This document shows, one piece after another, positions 30,501 through 37,451 of a DNA stretch of 64,000 bases. The DNA comes from Planctomycetota bacterium (GTDB taxonomy: Bacteria > Planctomycetota > Planctomycetia > Pirellulales > UBA7805). Position 1 is the stretch's first letter. Each line of letters begins with the position of its first letter. The notes beneath the pieces are model-generated. The model had not been told where the DNA came from. It did no database searches and worked only from the letters and a program-made list of their open reading frames with translations. The stretch lies in contig QQVP01000088.1 of the NCBI GenBank assembly GCA_003389215.1, positions 1 to 64,000 on the forward strand. Reading direction: 5' to 3'. Made by a program: the position numbers and the translations under genes.

Positions 30501-30926
30501 CGAAGTCGTGGGCGCGGACTTGGGCGTGACTTCGACCGGGTCGACGGCGGCCGCCAGGATCGGTTCCTGGGGCGGCGTCTGCAGAGGTGTCGCGACCACC
30601 GGGATGACGGTGTCTTCGGCCGGAGGGGTCTGCGACCCTTGCTGAGTGTGACGCCTCGCATACTGCTGCAGGGCCTCTTGCAGTCGCCGGTACATCGGCA
30701 GGTCGATCAGGTTTTCGCCGATCATCAGCGCCAAATGTCGGCGTACAATATCGAGCTCCTGGGCGAAGGGCCGCTCCATATTCGCGGCGGCGACGCTCTT
30801 CGTATGCCTCGAGGCGCTCGCCGGAAACAGAGACCGGAAGATCACGGCCAAGAGCACCCAAATGCCATGGCCGACGACGGTGATCACCACGAGGACAAGA
30901 GACAGAGCAAGGAGATGGTCTGGCAT
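24600..30926 (-). CDS. Giant polytopic membrane protein, about 2,100 aa
   Basis: The product has a first membrane segment (LLALSLVLVVITVVGHGIWVLLAVIF), then a cytoplasmic part of about 200 residues with a Pro/Thr/Val-rich linker (TPLQTPPQEPILAAAVDPVE). After GEVLSGLLIVGSAIGLVVSLW come dozens of hydrophobic segments to the C-terminus. The layout recalls DUF2339-like giant membrane proteins, but I cannot confirm the family. I chose ATG 30926 because it directly precedes the first membrane segment; the ORF track starts at TTG 31013. There are no catalytic motifs I can identify. It may arise by internal duplication of transmembrane modules. Its function is unknown. Confidence 0.8.
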   Translation of the reverse strand: MPDHLLALSLVLVVITVVGHGIWVLLAVIFRSLFPASASRHTKSVAAANMERPFAQELDIVRRHLALMIGENLIDLPMYRRLQEALQQYARRHTQQGSQTPPAEDTVIPVVATPLQTPPQEPILAAAVDPVEVTPKSAPTTSKPTGVTPINATTESKIEDKDLELVPESAPVLAKSAPISRAMPVTPAAEAVVPHPLDVRVEPQHTVVTSPPTSAHVAGSQGLTALLASFMEDRNIRWGEVLSGLLIVGSAIGLVVSLWAHLREAIPYFPALIFMLATLAIHGAGLYTLRKWKLRSTSQGLLVIGLLLIPLNFLAGIALSPEGTPVTEPIYLIAVVVGLSVFSWVAYSAGRAVLNRATWFLPLAVMGVTATQLIVDRASDATSPAGWVVALAMLPVVVFLAALVGQLRLADGWRQITARRGGELLLLLGVGLFSLVMPLTLLVHQAADWQDRLTLTAPAIQLTCVGLLATGLLLHRRTWTSDLAGYRLTGTAIVVLASLGMLAALYLAWPRPWLLIALGLLGAATFLAFAVVARMRYLHAGCGVSLAGSILLAYHVLTDQVAANAHNSLQLFQAIMRGDSAVVCLLIAGALGLVVWQLARGGRRAAALAYGASASVVSLVSLAAAGYSGFLTDGSDAAWATLVFAVYAAAAIAGGGLLRRREATVLGAILMLIAWSHGLVFNPYVVNGTLGEWLVFSRPVTVALLAHAMLATTIAVAGRRFAASREALVEPLLSLATLTSAAVVASALVVSEAAFAKHAGYLAGVAAVWLIGAVVRRSGAWFCAAQGCATVCLAFLVTAFCQSQSWWEGIYFDPRHVLCQIGVLALWCGAFATARRALPATSQIGTIMDTPWPAVDRVLIHVLVVALATFVLLGCMPGVTAEFYGDGPAAAPVQLLGKLSGEQLLVLALLVVGTLAALSAWAMGSARVLGLKPVAIALASFLVLVLSHLGPLSDAAWQWAGVSDPTLATGAASWLVLGLVTLALVATLRERLTKTGVVGVVYLSSAVPLLIAAQFAGQIATASALRWTMALVAAVCVVAFSYRGRIAAWSARCGIGDHVADESSQTVEAARIVVLVQLALPVLALTLGILVAAGVNDGSLGGPAIGSLFHRLGTTISYAVPMFLFAMACTLSGIRERNAWFGLAAAILVHLGVSSGQLVTALTATTSSSLLIAMLPANMIATAGCLLVWIAIRRRIAAADDGMTTNLAEQASAGTQGALTVLAVVLAAEASTMIAWIGGSLLWQPAQLANTVAQWHNPWSYTALTVAAIGASVYAWHFNRHALMHVLVIGGAAVAALAAVAVGLPAGVVNWQPYHTLLAGLGLLTTTCTGLTCLAGSDIAQRLPPSWNIEELSITARRWAWVLIGLIALYALRGGIDDPTAPWWTAGSVFWAVGLTFLLAWRRSSRPLSYASTALAALGASLIWYLPWDRTGDAMALVHLVEANLVAAALAAIGTLVLELWHARRNAGNVEAAASRIPAVYHVVAVVGLLAVCLVAFPACGLWAMSEGWLNAPLDDLGGALTLAALAALLVATLWIPKARYNIGGLYLVGLAAALLTLKSVVDRLQPQPWFEDDYFVPLVTATLSLYVLLTSTVWQWRSGLFALGYRIGIAELPQLVRRAWRWLSVANVLLVVLVAVLTLVIVLDAGHTRNMRLLAAFSVALLVPAVAMLSYEGLGQRMRLFALILAALAVVEAGWAQLVIRHADVFWLEQAIRATVSLAVVAFAYGMIGTRVVRRESDWFPALRRASVFVALLTVPALAWSLGAEAWHVAEAYRTTGNTDALPFTTAEIVQVTVVLLGLAATLISIALSAGDDPLGLSERMRIVYVYAAEFVLFLIFVHIGLTRPEWFQGVLRPYWPLIVMAIAFGGRALGACARRAGLPVLSRPLETTGAMLPLVPAIGYTMFSDHVAIQYSSTLMTVGLFYLVLSMVARKPIYMAAAVLAGNGTLWALFHETSWEFLGHPQMWLIPPAVSLLVASQLNRHRLREEQLTAIRYAAAALIYVSSTSEMLIHGIETLWPIMIMGGLAVLGALVGIAFRIRAYLYLGVSFLLVSIVSLVWHTATIAEANWPWWGFGFALGIALLVMFGIFEKKRNDVERVIHGLRQWDA

Positions 30927-31315
30927 AGCGGTCACGCGCTGTTGAGAGGGTGGGGCGATGGGGTTTGCCATCGGGGCGGGTGTGGGGGCCGCCACCTCCG
31001 CCGTTATTGGCAAAGCCCGTGCCGGAGACGATTCGCGAGACGTAAGCCGTTATTATAAATCGACTTGGCGAGAGATGCTCCGTCGATTCCGGGGTTCCGG
31101 TTAGGCGGATGTCGTACATTCAGTGTCCGATGGGACACGATATGTACGATTCAAACGTACGGCACAAGTTGCCTTCTCGTGTGTGGCGATCAAGCCGTCG
31201 TTCGCCCGGCGGGGCGCGATCTCGATAGAATGGGCGACGACACGGGCTGCGGCCCCTGTTGCTGCCGAGCAACAGCAGCAGCGTGGGGCAGCCCGGTTGC
31301 TGACGCAGTTCAGTC
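30927..31315. other. Intergenic region between giant membrane gene and tRNA-Gly
   Basis: This stretch is free of credible genes. It holds a strong dyad at 31112-31149 and a second small inverted repeat (GTACG/CGTAC, 31144-31148 with 31156-31160). The divergent promoters of the giant membrane gene and the tRNA should lie here. Confidence 0.4.
31112..31149. promoter_or_regulatory. Extended dyad, possible operator or structured RNA
   Basis: The outer arms TCGTACAT (31112-31119) and ATGTACGA (31142-31149) are perfectly complementary. The inner arms GTGTCC (31123-31128) and GGACAC (31133-31138) pair around GATG, leaving a 3-nt symmetrical internal loop. The half-sites agree at 14 of 17 positions. 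No T-run follows, so it is not an ordinary terminator. Confidence 0.5.
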
Positions 31316-31386
31316 GCGGGTGTAGCTCAATGGTAGAGCCCTAGCTTCCCAAGCTAGTTACGGGGGTTCGATTCCCCTCACCCGCT
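31316..31386 (+). tRNA. tRNA-Gly (CCC)
   Basis: A 71-nt cloverleaf is visible: acceptor GCGGGTG/CACCCGC, D arm with AGCTCAATGGTAGAGC, anticodon stem CTAGC/GCTAG around TTCCCAA (anticodon CCC, reading GGG), and T arm GGGGG-TTCGATT-CCCCT. No CCA is encoded at the 3' end. It stands alone, with no neighbouring RNA genes. Confidence 0.95.
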
Positions 31387-31411
31387 TGGCGTGGCGAGAC
31401 TTCGCCAAGCG
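31383..31411 (+). terminator. Hairpin overlapping the tRNA 3' end
   Basis: CGCTTGGCG (31383-31391) and CGCCAAGCG (31403-31411) form a perfect 9-bp stem with an 11-nt loop. It begins within the last bases of the tRNA and has no T-run. It may end or limit tRNA transcription, or it may compete with acceptor-stem folding. Confidence 0.35.
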
Positions 31412-31499
31412 CTCGGCGAGAACGCGAATGAGGGAGCGCCGGTCCGCCGCGACGAGCATTTCATCAGCCGCAGGGCTGCTCTTATCCGCCCTGTTGGAA

Positions 31500-33062
31500 C
31501 TAGCGCGCCGCCGCCGGTTCGTCCGAGATTTCTTCTGCCCGCTCGGGGCGGTCGGTCGACTTGCTGGCAAACCTCAGGTCCTCGAGCACGGGTCGCCGGG
31601 TCTGCCGCCAGTAGGCGAAGGTGGAACGGCACCAGTTGTTCACGATATGGCCCCGGTCCGTGGTGTACCAGTTCTTCACGTAGCCGTTCCAGACCTTGGG
31701 CTTCAAGTGTGCCTGAAGTTCCCGGTCGAAGGCCTCGACGGCCTCGGGACGCACCTCGATGGTGCGCGAGTCGGTGGCCCGCATCTGTTTCAGGCAGCGC
31801 ACCAGGTAGTTCACCTGGCACTCGATCATGAAGATGATCGAGTTGTGGCCCAGGTTGGTATTCGGCCCGTAGAGCATGAAGAAGTTGGGGAAGCCGGCCG
31901 CGAGCATGCCGAGATAGGTCGTGGGCCGTTCGCTCCACAGCTCTCGTAGGTCGTCTCCGTCGCGGCCGCGAATTTCCATGGGATAGAGGAAGCGATTCGA
32001 TTCGAAGCCGGTGGCGAAGACGATTGCGTCGACGTCGCGGCGGCCGCTCTTGGTCACGACTCCTTCTGGCACGATCTGCTCGATCGACTCGGTTACAACC
32101 TCGACATTCTCTCGCGAGAGCGACTCGAGATAATCGTTCGAGAGCAATACGCGCTTGCAGCCGGCCGGATATTGCGGCATCACCTTCGCGTGCAAGGCTT
32201 CGGGAAGCTTGGCCTTCATCTGCTTCATCAACTTGACCGAGAATCCCTTGTTCAGCCAGCTGCGTCGCGTGTAAAGGTGAATCCGCCACTCGTGCGACCA
32301 GTAGGTACCCCAACGCCAAAGTCGCGCGAATCCGGGAAGCCAGCGAAACGCCGCCTGCAACCAACCGGGATAGCGATAGTCGTAGCGCTGGGCTACCCAA
32401 TTCGCCGTGCGCTGATAGATCACCACCTCGCGGGCGACCTCGGCCAGGCGGGGAATCGCTTGAATCGCACTGGCCCCGTTGCCGACCACGGCGAGGCGCT
32501 TGTCCCGAGCGTCGAAGCTGGGATCCCAACGGGCGGTGTGAAAGGCGGGTCCGGCGAACGACTCGCGGCCTGGAATCTCCGGCAGGCTCGGTCGACTAAG
32601 CTGGCCGACCGCGGAAACGAAGATGTCGGCGACGTACGTTTCCCCATCATCGCCGGCCTCCTTAGCGGTTTCGACCCGCCAGTTGGCCTCGTCCTCGTGA
32701 TAGGTGGCGCGGGTCACTTCGACGCCCAAGCGAATGTGCTCGCGGATTCCATATCGATCGGCGCACGCGCGCAGATAATCGAGAATCTCGGACTGCGGCG
32801 GGTACTTCCGCGACCAGTCGGGCTTCAGCGCGAACGAGAACGAATAGAGCACCGAGGGAACATCGCATCCACAGCCGGGATAGCGGTTGTCGAACCAGGT
32901 GCCGCCGACCTCGTCGGACTTTTCTAAAATCACGAACGAGTGGAAACCGGCCTTCTTCAGACGGATGGCCAGACAGAGCCCGCTGATTCCCGCGCCGGCG
33001 ATTACCACGCGCGGGAACTTTCCGTTGCCGATTTTGCTCCAGTCGTACTCGGTCTCTGCCAT
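31500..33062 (-). CDS. Flavin-containing (Baeyer-Villiger type) monooxygenase
   Basis: This 520-aa FAD/NADPH monooxygenase inserts oxygen into ketones or other small molecules. The FAD motif is VVIAGAGISGLCLA near residue 17. The fingerprint FAGPAFHTARWD matches the Baeyer-Villiger pattern FxGxxxHxxxW, and AVVGNGASAIQ is the NADPH-binding glycine motif. I start at ATG 33062 (MAETEYDWSKIG); the ORF track's upstream 52 residues look non-coding. The substrate is unknown. The next genes on this strand include isochorismatase-like and ABM proteins, hinting at a small catabolic or detoxification group, which is inference. Confidence 0.9.
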   Translation of the reverse strand: MAETEYDWSKIGNGKFPRVVIAGAGISGLCLAIRLKKAGFHSFVILEKSDEVGGTWFDNRYPGCGCDVPSVLYSFSFALKPDWSRKYPPQSEILDYLRACADRYGIREHIRLGVEVTRATYHEDEANWRVETAKEAGDDGETYVADIFVSAVGQLSRPSLPEIPGRESFAGPAFHTARWDPSFDARDKRLAVVGNGASAIQAIPRLAEVAREVVIYQRTANWVAQRYDYRYPGWLQAAFRWLPGFARLWRWGTYWSHEWRIHLYTRRSWLNKGFSVKLMKQMKAKLPEALHAKVMPQYPAGCKRVLLSNDYLESLSRENVEVVTESIEQIVPEGVVTKSGRRDVDAIVFATGFESNRFLYPMEIRGRDGDDLRELWSERPTTYLGMLAAGFPNFFMLYGPNTNLGHNSIIFMIECQVNYLVRCLKQMRATDSRTIEVRPEAVEAFDRELQAHLKPKVWNGYVKNWYTTDRGHIVNNWCRSTFAYWRQTRRPVLEDLRFASKSTDRPERAEEISDEPAAAR

Positions 33063-33106
33063 GGGTCGGGAGAATTCCTGAGTGCTGGTCGTCGCGGGAT
33101 CGTACG

Positions 33107-33481
33107 CTAGGGAGACGCTTGGGTCCGTTTCTGCCAGCCGTACCGAAGCAGCAACACCTGGCCGAGGCCCCTCCAAACCAGGAGAAAGATGCCGGCCCAA
33201 CGTGCGATGGAAATCCACAGGCCGACGCGATCGGCCAGCTCGCCTGCTCGCAGACGAATTTGAGCCATTCTATCGGCAAACGCGTCGAGTCGGGAGTCTA
33301 TTTCCGCCAGCGTCGCGAGGACCCCCACGACGAGCCGTACAAGCGCGGCCCGCTCGCCGGAAGGCAGGCCACCGCGGGCGAGCCCTGCCGCGCGCTCCTG
33401 CACACTTGCCACCTTTGCGGTGGCCGCCTGCAGCTTCGCGCGCAGCTCGGCGGTCGCCAGGTACGCCACGATGCGGTTCAA
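33107..33481 (-). CDS. Small hypothetical protein with C-terminal membrane segment
   Basis: The 124-aa product begins at TTG 33481, with AGGA 7 nt upstream. It is helical and Ala/Arg-rich, with heptad-like stretches (LRAKLQAATAKVASVQERAAGLA), and ends in a hydrophobic segment (GLWISIARWAGIFLLVWRGLGQVLLL) followed by a basic tail. It may be a tail-anchored or small envelope helical protein. No family is recognised. It lies between the monooxygenase and the isochorismatase-like gene on the same strand. Confidence 0.6.
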   Translation of the reverse strand: MNRIVAYLATAELRAKLQAATAKVASVQERAAGLARGGLPSGERAALVRLVVGVLATLAEIDSRLDAFADRMAQIRLRAGELADRVGLWISIARWAGIFLLVWRGLGQVLLLRYGWQKRTQASP

Positions 33482-33528
33482 GGACGGATCCTGTCTGTTG
33501 TCGTCATCGAACGATCAATCCTGGCCGC

Positions 33529-34071
33529 TTAGAGCCTCCCGCGCCAACGAGCCACGTCGAGGACTTCGCTGATGAGCATCTGTTGAGCACAGAGAATGGA
33601 ACGGTGCAGCTCTTCGGCCGTCACGTCGCCCGCTTCATTCGAGAGCGGTAGCGTTCCGGTGGCATCGGAAAGGAACTCGACCTTCAATCCCCGATGGGCC
33701 GCCTGTCGTGCCGTCGTGTCGCAGCACATGTGGGTCATATAGCCGGTGATCGTCACCGTATCGATACTCCGCTGCCGCAGTTCATCTTCGAGGTTCGTCC
33801 CGGTAAAGCTGCCGGGCAGGGTCTTTTCGATGAGCGACTCATAGGGCCGAGCGACGATTTCCGGATGCAGTTGCCAGCCTTCGGTGTTCTTCCGAAAGAA
33901 GGGCATCTCCGGCGAGGGGAAGTGATGCTGGACGACGAAGGTCGGAATCTTGCCCTCGGCGGCGTCCATGACCTCGAGAATCTTCTCCAGGTGCCCGGCC
34001 GGATGCGTAATCGGCAGGGCCCCGGTGAAGTACTCGTTCTGTACGTCGATGACCAGCAGGGCGCGGTCCAT
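33529..34071 (-). CDS. Isochorismatase-family cysteine hydrolase
   Basis: The 180-aa cytoplasmic hydrolase has the family triad: Asp9 ([11 protein letters not shown]), Lys in the [12 protein letters not shown] segment near residue 84, and Cys near 116 ([18 protein letters not shown]). The cis-peptide region [11 protein letters not shown] is typical. Relatives include nicotinamidases, ureidoacrylate hydrolases and unassigned amidohydrolases, so the substrate is open. GAGGAG lies 6 nt before the ATG. The gene lies just downstream of the ABM-domain gene (57 nt gap), so co-transcription is likely. Confidence 0.9.
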   Translation of the reverse strand: MDRALLVIDVQNEYFTGALPITHPAGHLEKILEVMDAAEGKIPTFVVQHHFPSPEMPFFRKNTEGWQLHPEIVARPYESLIEKTLPGSFTGTNLEDELRQRSIDTVTITGYMTHMCCDTTARQAAHRGLKVEFLSDATGTLPLSNEAGDVTAEELHRSILCAQQMLISEVLDVARWRGRL

Positions 34072-34128
34072 AGTTTGCTCCTCACGACTTCGAAGACGAC
34101 GACCCGCGCCCGAGTTCGGACGACCGGC

Positions 34129-34485
34129 TTACGCTGGTTCGTCCGTCGAGAGAAACATCTCATGCACCACCAGCGCGCTGGGACCGCGGAACATCTCCTT
34201 CGGCGGCCGGTTGGCGTGCGCCTCGGCGAAGGCTTCGCTACGGGTCCAGGCCTCAAAGTCCTCGATCGATCGCCACCACGTCTTCACTTCGTAGTAGCCC
34301 TCGGCCTCGGGGTCCTCGACAAAGCGGCCCTGCTCGTGATCGAACTTCAGCGGCCGAGGACGATGGACCTCGTTGCGGACGAAGCCGGGTGCCTGATCAA
34401 CGAGGTGAACGCGGTTGCGGAAACGATCTTCGAAGTCGATCTCGTGGCCCGAGGCGACTGGGATGCGGTTGGTGACGACGATCAT
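34129..34485 (-). CDS. ABM-domain monooxygenase-like / heme-degrading enzyme-like protein
   Basis: The 118-aa protein has the dimeric alpha/beta barrel of antibiotic-biosynthesis monooxygenases and IsdG/HmoB-like heme oxygenases. Visible marks are IVVTNRIPVASGHEIDFEDRFRNR at the N-terminus, then YYEVKTWWRSIEDFEAWTRSEAFAEAHA. The start at 34485 has AGGA about 8 nt upstream; the ORF track's longer N-terminus to 34641 is basic filler without support. The Trp pair and the adjacent Ser/Glu region suit a heme-binding pocket, but heme degradation is an inference. It probably forms an operon with the downstream isochorismatase-like gene. Confidence 0.8.
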   Translation of the reverse strand: MIVVTNRIPVASGHEIDFEDRFRNRVHLVDQAPGFVRNEVHRPRPLKFDHEQGRFVEDPEAEGYYEVKTWWRSIEDFEAWTRSEAFAEAHANRPPKEMFRGPSALVVHEMFLSTDEPA

Positions 34486-34767
34486 GGCGATTTCCTGCTG
34501 GCAGCCTTGGGCGGCGGCTGGTGGGCGGTAGGGCCGAGCGGCCCGACTCTCTCGCCGGCATTCTAGCAGGCCACCTTTGTTCTGAGACGGGCGGCCGCGT
34601 CGACGCCTCCAATCGGGCAACGGTCCCTCGATTCCCGCCAATCGCTACAGGTGTTGCGAGCGGACCCGTCGACGCGGCTGGCAACCGCCAGCCGAGCGGT
34701 GTGGGCAACCTAGATTTGAACCGTGGTGGAACGGGCCGCCGCGTGGGAAAGTTCGAGGTTGCCGCCG

Positions 34768-35805
34768 ATGGCACTACGCCTTTGTCAGATTCTGATCCGC
34801 CTGCTGCTGGCTTTGGCGGTCGTCGTCCTGCTGGGACGGATCGACCCGGGCGAGGCTCGTGGCGAGGGCAACCGATCGGGACCGACGCGGTCCGTCGACG
34901 CGCCGGCGACGTCCCCGACACTCGCGGCGTTCGACGCCGAGGAATTCGGCCGGCAGTTTCCGGAGCTCGCCGCCGGTGCTTTCACGCCTGCCGAGCCTGG
35001 TCACGCGGCGACGGAAGTGATGTTCGACGCCGAGGACGGTCGGCTCGATCACTACTCCCCGTTGACCGCCGCATTGTGGCTGGGAGGAGTCACCTCGGAG
35101 GAAGTGCGACGGACTTGCGAGGCCCGCTTCGACGTCTTCCTTGGCGAGCTGCGCCGACAACCCGTATCCGGAGACGATCCGGCCGCGCTGGCCTGGTTGA
35201 TTCACGAACATCTGCACCGACGCTTGCTCACCGGGGAGTATGAAGTAGCCGCGAGCAACCTGGAGGGAGCGCTCACCGGTGGAGCCTACAACTGCGTGAG
35301 CGCCGCCCTGTTGTACTACGAGGCTTCTCGCCAACTCGGACTCCACTGCGAGATCGTCGCCTGGCCTGACCATGTGGCCTGCCGCGTCGCCACGTCGCAT
35401 GGCTCTCTGGCCGTGGAACCGACGTGTGTGACGTGGTTCGAGCGCGCCCGCAGAGGTACGCAGGCGCCGACTGCGCCGCGTACGACTCCGCCGCGCTGCC
35501 TTACGGAAGTTCAGTTTCTCGCCTTGGTCGACTACAACCGGGGTGTGGCCCTGCTCCGCGAGGGACGCCATCAAGCGGCCATGCAGGCGAACTTGCGGGC
35601 ACTTCGGCTCGACCCTCGGAACGTTTCGGCCCGCAACAATCTACTGGCCGCCATCAACAACGAAGCACTGGCTCTCTCCCGCGACCGCCAGTTCGGGGCC
35701 GCACTCGAGTTGCTTGCCCGCGGGCGACGTTTGGCCCCGGACTATGCTCCGTTCGTCATCAACACGCGGCACGTCGAGCAGCAATCGCAGGCGACGTCTG
35801 GCTAG
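34768..35805 (+). CDS. Secreted transglutaminase-like protein with TPR region
   Basis: From ATG 34768 (345 aa) the protein starts with a signal/anchor helix (LCQILIRLLLALAVVVLL). A transglutaminase-like core of the SirB1-related type follows, with Cys in GGAYNCVSAALLYYEASRQLGL near 175 and His in VAWPDHVACRV. The third position appears as LAVEPTC, with Glu where Asp is usual. The C-terminus carries two TPR-like units (YNRGVALLREGRHQAAMQANLRAL). It may be a cysteine peptidase or a non-catalytic scaffold. It is divergent from the ABM gene at 34485. Confidence 0.68.
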   Translation: MALRLCQILIRLLLALAVVVLLGRIDPGEARGEGNRSGPTRSVDAPATSPTLAAFDAEEFGRQFPELAAGAFTPAEPGHAATEVMFDAEDGRLDHYSPLTAALWLGGVTSEEVRRTCEARFDVFLGELRRQPVSGDDPAALAWLIHEHLHRRLLTGEYEVAASNLEGALTGGAYNCVSAALLYYEASRQLGLHCEIVAWPDHVACRVATSHGSLAVEPTCVTWFERARRGTQAPTAPRTTPPRCLTEVQFLALVDYNRGVALLREGRHQAAMQANLRALRLDPRNVSARNNLLAAINNEALALSRDRQFGAALELLARGRRLAPDYAPFVINTRHVEQQSQATSG

Positions 35806-36109
35806 CTCGCGCTTCTCCAGTCGGCGATCGCGCCACAGTGAGCCGCGCCAGGTCGGCCAGACGGCTTCGATTTCCCAGCCGTCACGCCCCGCGAATCCGC
35901 ACAACTCGCCTTTTCGTTTGACACGCCTCGATTCGTGAGCTAGGTAACTGATGGGACGGAGTTTATCCGTCGGTCTGCGCACTCGCGCAAATTCGCACCA
36001 GGACCGATTGCTCGTCCACGACCCTTATCGCCAGGCCCGGTCCGCCCGCGTCGTTTCGTCGCGTCATGCGCGGATTTGCCCTACTCCCCAGACCCCGAAG
36101 GTGTCTTGC
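35806..36109. other. Intergenic region, nothing identified
   Basis: This spacer lies between the transglutaminase-like gene and the PilZ-like gene. The ORF track reads part of it as the N-terminus of the PilZ-like protein, but that extension has no family support. I see no RNA gene or repeat. Confidence 0.3.
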
Positions 36110-36592
36110 ATGAATGAGACGACGCTCCCCGAGGTGCCTTTCGACTCCTTGCCAGCCGCTGGAATGCCGACGTCGAGCTCTGCGAACCCGTCGGGTGCGG
36201 CCCCGGCAGCGCCGGAGAAAGTCCAGCTCGTCGATGAGATCGAGGGTCTGTTGACGAACTTGATCCCGCTCGATCCCCCCATCGAGCGTCGCGGCGAGCG
36301 ACGCTATCCCTATCCCGCCTTGTTGCGGGTCTTGCCCTACGACGAGAGTACCGGACAGGTCGACGCGGCGAATTTCGACTCCGCGTCGGCGAAGGTCGTC
36401 GTCGGGCATCATCTTTCGCTGCACGGTATCGGCTTCTTTCACCGCGAGCCGCTGGCCGACCGGCACGTCATCGTCGAGTTTCCCGAAGCCCGACAGGGCG
36501 AGCCGTTACGGGTGTTGGTGAAGCTGAAATGGTGTCGCTTCGCTCGCGAGGGCTGGTACGAGAGCGGCGGCCGCATGATTCGCGAGATGTAA
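36110..36592 (+). CDS. PilZ-like domain protein
   Basis: The 160-aa product (ATG 36110, with AAGGTG just upstream) has a disordered N-terminus and then a PilZ-like pattern. The stretch ERRGERRYPYPALLRVLP resembles the RxxxR segment, GHHLSLHGIGFFHREPL resembles the [DN]xSxxG segment, and VLVKLKWCRFAREGWYESGGRMI forms the last strands. PilZ domains bind cyclic-di-GMP, but the classical residues are only partly kept here, so binding is uncertain. It sits upstream of a stand-alone response regulator, which suggests signalling. The ORF track start at 35951 is rejected. Confidence 0.65.
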   Translation: MNETTLPEVPFDSLPAAGMPTSSSANPSGAAPAAPEKVQLVDEIEGLLTNLIPLDPPIERRGERRYPYPALLRVLPYDESTGQVDAANFDSASAKVVVGHHLSLHGIGFFHREPLADRHVIVEFPEARQGEPLRVLVKLKWCRFAREGWYESGGRMIREM

Positions 36593-36933
36593 TGAGCCGC
36601 GGTTCACGCGTCGCGTTCCGCTCGCGCACGTTCCACGGGTGGCAGACGTCTGGTCGCCGTGGCCGCCGACGCGGTCGTTTCTGCGAATCGCTTCCGCTTG
36701 GGCCGAACACGTCGATTGTACCGCCCGCGCTGCTGTAGGGTTTCGTCCGATTAGGCCGCGCGGCACAGACACGTTGATGTCGCGGCGAACCGGCGGTCGA
36801 AGACGAGATTAGCGGGGCCAGCGGTGCGCGCGGCGAGCGTCACGGTGTTTCAGGTTCCGCGTTCGCGGCCCATGTCCGAGTCGAACGGACCTGGTGTCGA
36901 ACATGTTCCGCCCCTGTTCGCGAGGTAGCCGGG
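36593..36933. other. Intergenic region, nothing identified
   Basis: The region separates the PilZ-like gene and the response regulator gene. I found no credible ORF, repeat or RNA. GAGG 8 nt before ATG 36934 serves the downstream gene. Confidence 0.3.
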
Positions 36934-37386
36934 ATGAATCAACAGGATCGCAATCGCCAGACCGAGATTCTTTGCATCGACGACGACCCCAACATTCTAG
37001 CGGGGCTGACCCAGTCGCTGATGGCCGCGGGCTACTCCTGTCACTGCTGTGGTGACCGAGAATCGGCGCTGAAAGTCCTTCGCAATACGACCCCGGACTT
37101 GGTGATTGTGGACATCAACCTTGGGGAGGCGAGCGGCCTGGAACTGTGTGACCAGATGCGACACAACTCGCACCTGGTCGACGTGCCGGTGATTTTTCTC
37201 TCGGGTGCGGAGATTCCCAATATCGTGCAGCGGACGCGCGCCGTTGGGGGCACGTACTTCCTCCGCAAGCCGTACGATGCCGAGGTGATCTTGGAGTTGG
37301 TCGACAAGGCACTCTGGATGCCGCACGTGTCGAAGAGCCACGTGCGAGAGCCGCATTTCAGCAGCAGCCCGACGGTCCACGCCTAG
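36934..37386 (+). CDS. Stand-alone response regulator (receiver domain only)
   Basis: The 150-aa cytoplasmic protein is a CheY-like receiver. It has an acidic pocket (ILCIDDDPNIL), a phosphoacceptor Asp in LVIVDINLGEASG near residue 53, Ser/Thr in VIFLSGAE, and Lys in FLRKPYD. There is no output domain, so it probably acts through protein contacts. No histidine kinase lies in the window. GAGG precedes the start. It converges with the LuxR-type regulator at 37452. Confidence 0.92.
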   Translation: MNQQDRNRQTEILCIDDDPNILAGLTQSLMAAGYSCHCCGDRESALKVLRNTTPDLVIVDINLGEASGLELCDQMRHNSHLVDVPVIFLSGAEIPNIVQRTRAVGGTYFLRKPYDAEVILELVDKALWMPHVSKSHVREPHFSSSPTVHA

Positions 37387-37451
37387 ATTCCGATTCCGGA
37401 TCGCACGGGTTGCGACTGGCCAGCTTGGAACTCGGCGATTATCGATTCGCT

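Noticed and set aside
31316-34641. Genomic island inserted at tRNA-Gly
   Set aside because: No integrase and no duplicated tRNA 3' end were found downstream, and the neighbouring genes have ordinary composition.
35951-36109. Long N-terminus of the PilZ-like protein as given in the ORF track
   Set aside because: The extension has no family similarity, while ATG 36110 has a plausible ribosome binding site just upstream.
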